This document shows, in pieces, positions 29,926-39,208 of a stretch of 64,000 nt of DNA. Positions within the stretch are counted from its first letter, which is position 1, and each line of letters starts with the position of its first letter. The stretch lies in NCBI RefSeq assembly GCF_040958095.1, contig NC_091188.1:11502002-11566001 (forward strand), read 5' to 3'. The notes beneath the pieces were generated by a model. It was given only the letters and a program-made list of their open reading frames with translations, was not told the DNA's origin and searched no databases. Origin of the DNA: Procambarus clarkii (taxonomy: Eukaryota; Arthropoda; Malacostraca; Decapoda; Cambaridae). A program made the translations under genes and the position numbers.

Positions 29926-30865
29926 TGAGGCAGCCAGCCTAGCCCACCCCTAGAGAAGGTTGAGGCAGCCAGCCTAGCCTAGTCCACCCCTAGAGAAGGC
30001 TGAGGCAGCCAGCCTAGCCCACCCTTAGAGAAGGCTGAGGCAGCCAACCTAGCCCACCCCTAGAGAAGGCTGAGGCAGCCAGCCTAGCCCACCAATAGAG
30101 AAGGCTGAGGCAGCCAGCCTAGCCCACCCCTAGAGAAGGCTGAGGCAGCCAGCCTAGCCCAGCCCACCCCTAGAGAAGGCTGAGGCAGCCAGCCTAGCCC
30201 AGCCCACCCATAAAGAAGGCTGAGGCAGGCAGCCCAGCCCACCCCTAGAGAAGGCTGAGGCAGCCAGCCCAGCCCACCCCTAGTGAAGGTGGAGGTAGCC
30301 AGCCCAGCCCACCCCTAGAGAAGGCCGAGGCAGCCAGTCTAGCCCTGCCCACCCCTAGTGAAGGTGGAGGTAGCCAGCCCAGCCCACCTCTAGAGAAGGC
30401 TGAGGTAGCCAGCCCAGCCCACCCCTAGTGAAGGTGGAGGTAGCCAGCCCAGCCCACCCCTAGAGAAGGCTGAGGCAGCCAGCCTAGCCCAGCCCACCCC
30501 TAGTGAAGGTGGAGGTAGCCAGCCCAGCCCACCCCTAGAGACGGCTGAGGCAGCCAACCCAGCCCAGCCCACCCCTAGTGAAGGTGGAGGTAGCCAGCCC
30601 AGCCCACCCCTAGAGAAGGCTGAGGCAGCCAACCCAGCCCAGCCCACCCCCAAAGAAGGCCGAGGTACCCAGCCCAGCCCAGCCCACCCCTAGTGAAGGC
30701 TGAGGTAGCCAACCCAGCCAGCCCCTAGTGAAGGCTGAGGCAGCCAGCCCAGCCCACCCTTGGTGAAGGCTGAGGCAGCCAGCCCAGCCCACCCCTAGTG
30801 AAGGCTGAGGTAGCCAGCCCAGCCCACCCCTAGTGAAGGCTGAGGCAGCCAGCCCAGCCCACCTG
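29926..30865. repeat. ~35-bp minisatellite, ~25 units
   Basis: Unit built from AGCCTAGCCCACCCCTAGAG plus AAGGCTGAGGCAGCC. Units differ by GAG/GTG, TGAGGC/TGGAGGT and extra AGCCC insertions. Local variants alternate in a higher-order pattern (GAGAAGGCTGAGGCAG next to GTGAAGGTGGAGGTAG around 30260-30640). Confidence 0.95.
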
Positions 30866-31114
30866 CTATACCTCAACACTCCATCAACCCCCCTACTCAT
30901 AATCCCACTCCCCTTCCCCCTCTCCCCTAATTCCCTCCAGGGGCCAGCCTATGCCTACCTGCCCCAGGCCCCAGGCCCCTCACAGCCCAGCTGGGCCTCC
31001 CTACCGCCTGCCACACCACTAGAAAGTCCCACCTCGTACGAGTGTCAGCCCGGAACTCTTGAGGAGTGTTTTGGTGTGGTGTCGAGGTCGCCAACCACTC
31101 TAACACTCACTCAC

Positions 31115-31230
31115 CTGGATTTGAGGACAATCAAGCGGTGCTTCAGCTCCAATATGCTTCGGGCACGTTCACGTGTATATCCATTTGAGGGCCTCAAGTT
31201 CCCAAGTGCATTGATAAGCGAACCAAACGG
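31115..31230 (-). other. Possible exon of an unidentified gene
   Basis: On the minus strand an open stretch (after a stop near 31239) reads FGSLINALGNLRPSNGYTRE, then RARSILELKHRLIVLKS. It ends at a consensus donor CAG|GTGAGT (exon end 31115). Composition and donor look exon-like, but no convincing acceptor is visible before the upstream stop, and I do not recognise the protein. Its phase does not join in frame to the WIP exon at 4294. Could be chance or a decayed transposon ORF. Confidence 0.25.
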
Positions 31231-32346
31231 GTAGAAACGTCAAAGCCGCCACAGGTCTCCTATGAACACAAATATGGCCGCACTACTAAGATAGTGTAGG
31301 GTGACCACCGAGCCACCAGCTGCTGACACCATATTACTCCCTAGTGCCATACCGCCTTTCACACCTATTTTTAATCCATCTGGAGAATTCTTCAATTCAT
31401 AAGTAGACGGAGAAAGAGAGAATATAGGTAAACAACCAATGTTGACTAGTGTAGCTACTTTAGATAGAGACTTTGACAATAGAAAACGGAACACAATGGG
31501 GGGAGAACGCTGCTATTTTCATCACATTCTCCTTCCCTTTACCCCCCCCCCCCACCCATCTGGCAGGTGTGGTAAAAATATATGTGAAACAAACATTAAC
31601 GTAACTTCGGCATTGTTACATATTACTTTCTTCAAGTAGCATTTTCTTGGCTGTAAGAGAATTTCTTGGAAAAGGCTGCTAGAGATCGTATAACCAGATA
31701 TTAAAAACATTTTCAATATACAGATTGTTTGCTCTATTCATTTGATGAAAAATAACACGTAATTAAGTATTTAATTAAATATTTAATTAATTCCACGTAT
31801 TTAGAGTTGCTAATGTAATTTTTAATTACGTATGTGTACTTATGTAAAACAGACTACACAAACCCAAAAGCTTCAGTTTCATTTAACTAAGTTGGTTCTC
31901 ATTGCTTATAGCAGTTTTTTTTTAATTATACATATATCCCCCACCTCTTGCAAATGTTCTTGTAACCTGTCCCACCGAACGGTGTCCTTTCTAAACTGAG
32001 TATATTGCCACAACGACCAATCTCTCAAAAGCATTTGAATCTACGTAGCTAGATCTGCAGTGATAAGACATATTACTCATGAACAAATTACTCATATCTC
32101 TCCGTATCTTACCTACGAAATCTGCGCTTGAGGTTCTACGACTCAAAACTACCTGAGTGATACATGCTTTATGTATCACACTTTATTTTTATGTAGGGAG
32201 GACAATTCAGCAATAGCATAATAACAAACACCAACCCCAAACGGTATGCAGCGCCTGTATTTAAATCCTTGATCATGTTAAATGTAAAAGAACTACGCAT
32301 ATTCTCGAGCGTCGCTGTCTTCAGTACTGTAGTGTAGAGTGCAGGC
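31231..32346. other. Intergenic, nothing recognised
   Basis: AT-rich sequence with a TTAATTAAATATTTAATTAA palindromic stretch near 31770. No gene. Confidence 0.4.
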
Positions 32347-32530
32347 GATGAGTCACAATAACGAGGCTAAAGTATGTTGACCAGACCACACACTAGAAGG
32401 TGAAGGGACGACGACGTTTCGGTCTGTCCTGGACCATTCTCAAGTCGATTGTGAGAATAGTCCAGGACGGACCGAAACGTCGTCGTCCCTTCACCTTCTA
32501 GTGTGTGGTCTGGTCAATGTAGTGTAGAGT
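32347..32530. mobile_element. Near-perfect 141-bp palindrome (32377-32517)
   Basis: Arms of about 70 bp with almost no loop. Each arm contains GACGACGACGTTTCGGTC and CACCTTCTAGTGTGTGGTCT or the complement. The leader GATGAGTCACAATAACG recurs at 63852 next to a degraded single arm. Class unknown. Confidence 0.85.
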
Positions 32531-32680
32531 ACTGAACACTACCAGTCCCAACTTCAACGCTTCTCAGAGACAGAAACGGGACTCGCAGACACCACATGTT
32601 TTAGATTTAGCTACTTAGAACGAAATGTCCATGTAGCACGGGCTATGGTGAGCCCGTAATGGGGTTCATTACGGGCTCAT

Positions 32681-33520
32681 CATAAGAACAAAGGTAATTG
32701 CAGAAGGCCTATTGGCCCATACGAGGCAGCTCCTATTTATAACCACCCAATCCCACTCATATACTATACATGTCCAACCCACACTTGAAACAATCGAGGG
32801 ACCCCACCTCCACCACGGTACGCGATAATTGGTTCCACAAATCAACAACTCTGTTACCGAACCAGTATTTACCCAAGTCTTTCCTAAACCTAAACTTATC
32901 GAATTTATACACATTGTTTCGTGTTCTGTCTTGTGTTGATACTTTTAATACCCTATTAATGTCCCCCTTTGTTATGTCCATTCATCCACTTGTAAACCTC
33001 TATCATGTTACCCGAAACTCTTCGCCTTTCCAGTGAATGCAATTTAAGCTTTTTTAATCTTTCTTCATATGAAAGATTTCTTATTTGGGGAATTAACTTT
33101 GTCATCCTACGTTGGACACGTTCAAGTAAATTTATATCCATTCTATAGTACGGCGACCAAAACTGAACTACACAAACTGGAATCTAAATGGGGCCTAACC
33201 AGAGCAAGATATAGCTGAAGAACCACACCAGGTGTCTTGTTACTAACGCTTCGATTAATAAATCCCAGTGTCCTATTTACCTTATTACGAACATTCATGC
33301 ACTGATCCTCTGGTTTTAAATTCTTACTAATCATAACTCCCAGATCCCTTTCGTAATCCGACTTCGCAATCTCAACACCATCTAGCTCCTATCTTGTAAC
33401 TCTATCATCATTACCTAGCCTCAAAACTTTACATTTATCACCATTAAACTGCATTTGCCAATCTTTTGAATATTTCAAAACCCTATTTAGATCAACTGGA
33501 AGTGATAGTGAGTCTTTTTC
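32681..33520 (-). pseudogene. CR1-like LINE, 5'-truncated, decayed copy
   Basis: Colinear on the minus strand with the last third of the ORF2 at 56019-58955: fragments [38 protein letters not shown] and the TTTGTTCTTATG 3' end. Several frameshifts. Homology stops near 33520. Confidence 0.85.
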
Positions 33521-33593
33521 CGTGTTAAAAGAAGCTAGCTCTTGATTTATACTCTGTAATCCTTCGAAGATTACAGACTATAATGCACGTTTC

Positions 33594-33665
33594 CTTACAC
33601 CTGATGCCTCTGTTCACCGAGCAGTAAATAGGTAGCCGAGAGTTAGGCAACTGTTGTCGGATGCA
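33594..33665 (+). repeat. SINE-A fragment
   Basis: GATGCCTCTGTTCACCGAGC...AGTAAATAGGTAGCCGAGAG. Confidence 0.65.
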
Positions 33666-33699
33666 TCCTTGGAAAGATCAGTCGTTGGCCTATGTTGTT

Positions 33700-33838
33700 A
33701 TAGATTCAGCTACTCGGAACAGGTTCCAAGTAGCACGGGCTATGGTGAGTCCGTAACTTACCTGGCACAGGAGCGGGGCAAGTAGCACGGGCTATGGTGA
33801 GTCCGTAGTGGACTTACCTGGCACAGGAGCGGTGCGTG
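33700..33838 (-). repeat. SDR repeat, tandem copy, inverted
   Basis: GATTCAGCTACTCGGAACAG, then AGCACGGGCTATGGTGAGTC twice, each followed by TTACCTGGCACAGGAGCGG. The minus strand carries CCAGGTAAG donor-like motifs in both units. Confidence 0.8.
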
Positions 33839-33885
33839 GTGACTGGCCTAGGGCTCCTCTCTATATAGAAGGACCTCGATAAGCC

Positions 33886-33960
33886 TTTTACGGGCTATTC
33901 ATGCCTGTGCCACCTCTTGGGTGACAATCTTCATCAATCAATCAATCAATAAGCCTTAAC
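33886..33960 (+). repeat. SINE-C 3' fragment with (TCAA)n tail
   Basis: TTTACGGGCTATTCATGCC...CACCTCTTGGGTGACAATC...TCATCAATCAATCAATCAAT. Confidence 0.7.
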
Positions 33961-34151
33961 CAGACTTCCTGCTCCCGACAATAGCAAACCATAGAGAGTA
34001 GTAGATTCTGATTGATTATAAAAATATAAATTGCGTACTTTTTTGTTTCTTTTTTAAGTAGTGCAGCATTTTATTGTATTTCAGACTGCTCCACAATTTC
34101 GAAACCTTTTTTGCATACAATTTTTGCTTCGGTTATTTCGGACTTGGAAAA

Positions 34152-34300
34152 CATCGGAGATTCAAGTTCAAGTATGTTTATTGAGACAAGAAAAAAAATA
34201 CATCTGAAAGGGATAGAATAGCTTAGGCTATTTCTATCCTCATCTACTTCAAGTCCCTCAAGGGGCGCACAAATTCAGTGAGTACAGATACACAAATCAC
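34152..34300 (-). repeat. LINE 3'-end fragment
   Basis: TTCAAGTTCAAGTATGTTTA, TTGAGACAAG, then GGGATAGAATAGCTTAGGCT. It is the complement of 36430-36530 (GGGTAGAAATAGCCTAAGC...TCTCAATAAACATACTTGAA). Confidence 0.65.
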
Positions 34301-34484
34301 AATACAAGAATCCCATTTAACATTCCCCAGTTAGTATAGTAAGCACAGCATATAAGTGTTATTCTCTAGGGGCAAAATTATTGTAGCTCCTAAGTATTAA
34401 CATCGGAGAAATATTTGTTCCGTGAGCGGTGTCTGTGACTAATGTTGCAACTCTTTAAAACAGCAGTTTCCAACCGGGAGTGCA

Positions 34485-34690
34485 ATGGTCGCCACAATTT
34501 CAAGGGATCCTTGAGAATGTCCGTTTCGGTCCGTTTCTGCTCGAAATGCTTTGCGTAATATTGGCTTTAGACATTGTATGTACTAGCTCTATCTATAAAT
34601 TCATCAATATTTGTATCACACCTTGTATGTATGTACTTTACCTGAATAAACATTTGAATTTTTTAATTTGAATTTGAATAATATTATGTA
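34485..34690 (+). repeat. LINE 3'-end fragment
   Basis: TGCTTTGCGTAATATTGGCT...ATGTACTAGCTCTATCTATA...TACCTGAATAAACATTTGAA tail. Shared with 26270 and, inverted, 55095. Confidence 0.65.
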
Positions 34691-34792
34691 TTGTATTGTA
34701 CTCGTAATAAAATAAGATTTACTTATAAATGTGTTGAGTTAAATGTCTCCTGGTATCATTTACAAGCAGTTTTTTTTTTTTTCACACTTGGT

Positions 34793-34960
34793 CCGGGAGA
34801 CATCTCCCGTCATGCAGGGTGCAGTTGCGCCTCCACAGATCTCCAGTATCATCTTTTGATACTGGTAATGGCTCGAAAGGGCCACCACTTACGGGCTATT
34901 CATGCCCGTGCCACCTCTTGGGTGGCTTAATCTTCATCAATCATCAATCAAGCAGTTTTG
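34793..34960 (+). mobile_element. SINE-C copy
   Basis: GGGAGACATCTCCCGTCATG, CCTCCACAGATCTCCAGTAT, GGGCTATTCATGCCCGTGCC, ending in CATCAATCATCAATCA. Opposite orientation to 6412. Confidence 0.75.
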
Positions 34961-35439
34961 ACTGAGAATTACAATGCAGGGCTTGTGACACACGAATGTA
35001 TATACTTGTCGAAGCAATGGCTGCTATCGATTTTGTTACCTCTATCTAGTTTGTTGTAGGTGTCCACGGGTGGAAGGTCGACCGTTGTAGGAATGTAGGG
35101 AGTCCACAGGCGAGAACGTGGTTGGAAAAGGGGGGAATGAAATATGAATGACTGAGAATCCTTACTTTAAGGGATACCTCTGAACAACGGACACTAGCAC
35201 AACGTTAATACTCCAGGAGGAAATTGTCGACGTGTTAACAAAACCGATGCACGCCACGATATGTTGACCCATTCTCAATATAACACGGAAAGGTGCCTTA
35301 AAATTTATCATGACCCAAAACTTCACGACAAAATGGAAAGCAGTATACTATGAAACCAAATAATAATCCATGACCAGAGAAGCTTTGTAACATCTCAAGT
35401 CCAAAAACACAAATATATATATTTATGTATACATTAGGA
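34961..35439. other. Intergenic, nothing recognised
   Basis: Unique-looking sequence without a gene or shared repeat. Confidence 0.4.
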
Positions 35440-35587
35440 ATGACCGTCACACAGTTAGTTTAGTTCATTTATTATGCACCCCATACCCATCTTGTGGGCG
35501 GTAGTGGAAAGGGTTACAGAGGCACATAATGGGCTCAGGGACTGAACCCCACAATTCATTTAGCTAAGCAAGTTACAATCTTGATGA
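35440..35587 (+). repeat. Jockey-type LINE 3'-UTR fragment
   Basis: TTATTATGCACCCCATACCC...TTGTGGGCGGTAGTGGAAAG. It matches the 3' UTR of the element at 13262. Confidence 0.6.
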
Positions 35588-35727
35588 GCTCCTCCTGTGC
35601 CAGGTAAGTCCAATTCGGGCTCACCATAGCCCGTGCTACTTGCCCCGCTCCTGTGCCAGGTAAGCTACGGGCTCACCATAGCCCGTGCTACTTGGAACTT
35701 GTTCCGAGTAGCTGAATCTATAACAAC
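35588..35727 (+). repeat. SDR repeat, tandem copy
   Basis: Two units of GCTCCTGTGCCAGGTAAG...GGGCTCACCATAGCCCGTGC. The second is followed by ACTTGGAACTTGTTCCGAGT and AGCTGAATCTATAA. The first unit holds a perfect CAGGTAAGT. Confidence 0.85.
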
Positions 35728-36429
35728 ATAGGAATGACCACATTAGGACACGAACACCAAACTAGCAGCACACAGCTGTTATTACGGGCCAGACATCAAT
35801 AAAAGCTTTACCCACTGTTGAGATCCTGAGTCAAACGAACATTTCTTCCCGCATTAGCTGTTTCAGGCATCACAGTGCCAAAATTAAATTTAAACAGGAA
35901 CTAATCACACTCGAAACGTTGAGCATCCATATATTATGAGGGGCAGACTACACATTGCACATAAAACAGCAAATAGCTAAACACTTCCAATCCACCAAGA
36001 AACTGGGTCACATGTAAGCACATGCAGCCAAGATCACGCTAACTCTACCGGCCAAAGAAAACGAGAACATTGCAACATCATCATCAGGCATCATCGTGAT
36101 CTGACGCCATCACAACAACATCCATCACCGCCTACTACTCGAATCAAGCGTAGACTTTTTTAAATTCATTATTCACAACATTATTTAGTGTATGTGGGTT
36201 AGGGTCTGAATAGATGAGGGTAGTATCATCAGCAATTAACTTCTAGAAATCCACGATCGTCGTCGCCCCTAAATCAACACAACAACTTCCAGAAATATCG
36301 TTTATCAAACGGTCAACAGTGACGTGCTACCCTACAGGTGCCACTTGTGAGGAGGTCAATAGAAGAATTTATCACGCAAATTGCTCGTATCATAAAGAAT
36401 ATGACAGTGTCGCCGGCGCTTCTTACAGT
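35728..36429. other. Intergenic, nothing recognised
   Basis: No gene or repeat shared with the window. Confidence 0.4.
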
Positions 36430-36530
36430 ACTGCCTTAGGAATAATTAAGCGGGGTAGAAATAGCCTAAGCTACTCTATCCCTTTGAGATGTATTTCTTT
36501 CTTGTCTCAATAAACATACTTGAACTTGAG
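36430..36530 (+). repeat. LINE 3'-end fragment
   Basis: GGGTAGAAATAGCCTAAGC...TGTCTCAATAAACATACTTG. Complement of 34152-34300. Confidence 0.65.
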
Positions 36531-36740
36531 GAGTAACTATTGGGTAGTGGGAGCAAGCTCTTCATCCAATGATCAGATGAAGCTTTGCGTTATTGTATCT
36601 GCTGGGTATCTTAACTTCTCCACACTTGAGTGCTTACTTACACATCTGTTACCTCATCCTGGTACCATTGTGAGACTCCATTTGGATGATGCAGTACAAT
36701 TTCTTGACATTAGATATCATCCTAATGAAGAGCTTAGTTT

Positions 36741-36916
36741 ATAGTTAAATTCTTATGCACCCTATACCCATCCCTTGGCCAAGGTCGCAAAAGACTAATA
36801 AATCTTTCTTCTTGAGGTTATCTTGAGATGATTTCGGGGCTTTAGTGTCCCCGCGGCCCGGTCCTCGACCAGGCCTCCACCCCCAGGAAGCAGCCCGTGA
36901 CAGCTGACTAACACCC
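36741..36916 (-). repeat. LINE 3'-UTR scrap and SINE-A 3' fragment
   Basis: 36741-36790 has CTTATGCACCCTATACCC. 36808-36916 is an inverted SINE-A end (GAGATGATTTCGGGGCTTTA, CGGCCCGGTCCTCGACCAGG, AGCAGCCCGTGACAGCTGAC). Confidence 0.75.
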
Positions 36917-37370
36917 TAATATTTCCCTTCTTTAGGCCTCCTCTCCACCATTGAAGGTCTATAATTATCTGATCCTCTCCTCTGGCCTCAGCTACATTTT
37001 GTCATTCACCATGGCGGCCGCTCCAAGCATACTAAGCACCACATGTCCCTTCTCTTGCTTGCCTACATTCAACTTCCATTGCACTCCTGAAAAAACAAAG
37101 GACCCTAAACCTCTAAACAGCCGTCTCCACCCAGCACAGACCTAGTATTACCTGCTCCTACCACAGTTATTATGCCATCCACGACTTATATTTATCTACA
37201 TGGCAATAACCTGTCCTATCACTCCCCTGGCCGAGCGATGTAAAGGATAGTCATAATTGATTCAAGAATTGGACACTAATATTAAGTCAAAATTATGGCT
37301 AGGTCTGAGGTTTTGTCTCCAATATATTGGGGAGGGGGGGATGATATAAAATCATAGTGAACAAATAACT

Positions 37371-37376
37371 TTTATT
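37371..37376 (-). terminator. Candidate PSMD1 polyadenylation signal
   Basis: AATAAA on the minus strand 333 nt downstream of the PSMD1 stop codon. Sequence match only. Confidence 0.45.
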
Positions 37377-37708
37377 ATTTCAAAGATGGGTTCATATAGA
37401 AACTTAATTCTACTAAAATCAGTTTTATCTTGTAGATTACAGTAGTGATGAATGTTAAGGATTTAGCTCTTAGAATTAAGAATTTACAAATAAACTTTCT
37501 TACCACATTAAAATAAATTAAATTAACATTTACTAACAGTATTACTTGTAATGGAAAAATAATTGTCCAAACTGCAGATAATATCTTTGAAGAAAAAGCC
37601 ACCAAATACTTCTCATTGTCATAAAATGTCTTATTATTGTTATTTTCAACTGTAAAATTATTAAAACACAGTAAATAGTTTTTCAAGATATTTTGTTATT
37701 GCTAAAAT

Positions 37709-39208
37709 CTAATCTTCATCAACATATCTGAAGGGCTCGGGAGGATCTGGCTCAGTTTCTTCTTCAGTTTTGGGACCCAGAGCAGGAACAGGTTGGACCA
37801 ATTCTTCACTGTCTTCAGGTTTCGTATCTCTCATCAAAATGATTCCGCCAATGCTGAGTTCCTTCACCGGGGCATAGCGTGATCCCTCTGCCATGCGTAC
37901 AACTTTAAGCTGGCCTTTCATTACTCGTGCAGGATTACTTAGCAAATCAAAAGCAGGTTCCTCTTTCTTCTTCTCTTCTTCCTTTTTCTTTTCTTCTTTC
38001 TCCTTTTCCTTCTCTTTTTCTTCCTTTTCCTTTTTCTCCTTTTCTTCATCAACGTCCATCTTTTCATCTTTCTGTTCCTTTTTCTTTCTTTCGTCATCTT
38101 TCTTCTTTGCTTTTGCTGTTATAGAGAGAACTGCTGTTACCTTCTCTGCTACTTCCTTCTTTTTCTCTTCTAGAGGTGCTGGATATCCATAGGTGGAGGG
38201 TTTAGCATTTGAGAGAAACTGCATCTTTGGCATTTTTAATTCAGAGTTTAAACCAATTAGGCAAGTAGGTGTGAAAGCCATTGACAAGAAATGTGCCAAT
38301 GGGAACCAGTACCAGAACTGAGTGAAAACAAACATGCCAACAACTGAAGTCATACTGGTATGTCCTGTGCGAGATTGCAAGGAAATGGTCATGTTGCGTC
38401 CACCAGCATCAATAATTCCCTGAGCAAGAATAGCTCCAAACTTTGCAATAGAATCTTCATGTTTATCTCCAATGACTTTCGAATACAACTGTCGGAAATC
38501 TTTCACTTTGGAACAAGTGGATTCTGTTTGCTGTATGAGTACAAGAGCAGACGCAATGAGAGCTCCTTGGCGAACAAAATTCACAGGATCATTAGTGAGT
38601 GGTTCTAGCAGACCCAAGGCTTCCTTCTGTCCAGTGCCTGAACATGCAACACCCAAAGCCATGGCAGCACCGTACCGAACATGAGGATTGTAAGATTCAG
38701 ACAGGAGAGATACCATGCTTGGCATTTGCTCAGGTGATCTGAACAGCAAGAACCCCAAAGCTTCTACAGCAGCCCGTCTTACATCATTATCCACATCAGA
38801 AACTGCTACATGCAGCAATCTCTTCATAGCTGGAGTTGACGCAGTGCCACAATAAGCCATAGCCACAGTGTACATTGCAGCTCGTCTTAAAATTGCATCC
38901 TTATCTTCACTAAGTTCTGTGATGAGACGATCGGCCTGATCTTGCTGGCCATACATATTCAGAGCAATGCCCTGGGCTAAGCCTCGTAGAATTTTCTCGT
39001 GCTGTGTATCTCGTGCATAATTAACCATATCAGACACAGCTTGTTCATTTGCAGATCCCAACATAACCAAGCCCATTGCCAATCCTGCTGCTTCTCCTGT
39101 AACAGCATCATCTTGGAAAAGTGAATATTTTAATTGCTCATATACATCTGTGCGCTGCGTACCCATGGCTGCTAGACCCAAACCCAGGCAGCCACCATGA
39201 CGAACAAT
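37709..39208 (-). CDS. PSMD1: PSMD1 exon 9 (terminal)
   Basis: A single 1500-nt exon encodes the last 499 residues: the remaining PC repeats, the [14 protein letters not shown] segment, the KEKE tract and the C-terminal domain with [14 protein letters not shown] and [15 protein letters not shown]. Acceptor TTTGTTTCAG. Confidence 0.97.
   Translation of the reverse strand: MVRHGGCLGLGLAAMGTQRTDVYEQLKYSLFQDDAVTGEAAGLAMGLVMLGSANEQAVSDMVNYARDTQHEKILRGLAQGIALNMYGQQDQADRLITELSEDKDAILRRAAMYTVAMAYCGTASTPAMKRLLHVAVSDVDNDVRRAAVEALGFLLFRSPEQMPSMVSLLSESYNPHVRYGAAMALGVACSGTGQKEALGLLEPLTNDPVNFVRQGALIASALVLIQQTESTCSKVKDFRQLYSKVIGDKHEDSIAKFGAILAQGIIDAGGRNMTISLQSRTGHTSMTSVVGMFVFTQFWYWFPLAHFLSMAFTPTCLIGLNSELKMPKMQFLSNAKPSTYGYPAPLEEKKKEVAEKVTAVLSITAKAKKKDDERKKKEQKDEKMDVDEEKEKKEKEEKEKEKEKEEKKKEEEKKKEEPAFDLLSNPARVMKGQLKVVRMAEGSRYAPVKELSIGGIILMRDTKPEDSEELVQPVPALGPKTEEETEPDPPEPFRYVDED

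Noticed and set aside
30390-30900. Gly/Leu/Trp/Pro-rich minus-strand frames that might extend the WIP proline-rich region
   Set aside because: They translate the 35-bp minisatellite, and they lie upstream of the WIP start exon rather than downstream.
4294-31115. Joining the exon-like segment at 31115 to the WIP exon at 4294
   Set aside because: The phase does not fit: the join shifts the WIP exon out of the PPPP...WH2 frame.
37893-38192. Phe/Ser-rich 99-codon plus-strand frame
   Set aside because: Antisense shadow of the KEKE-encoding part of PSMD1 exon 9.
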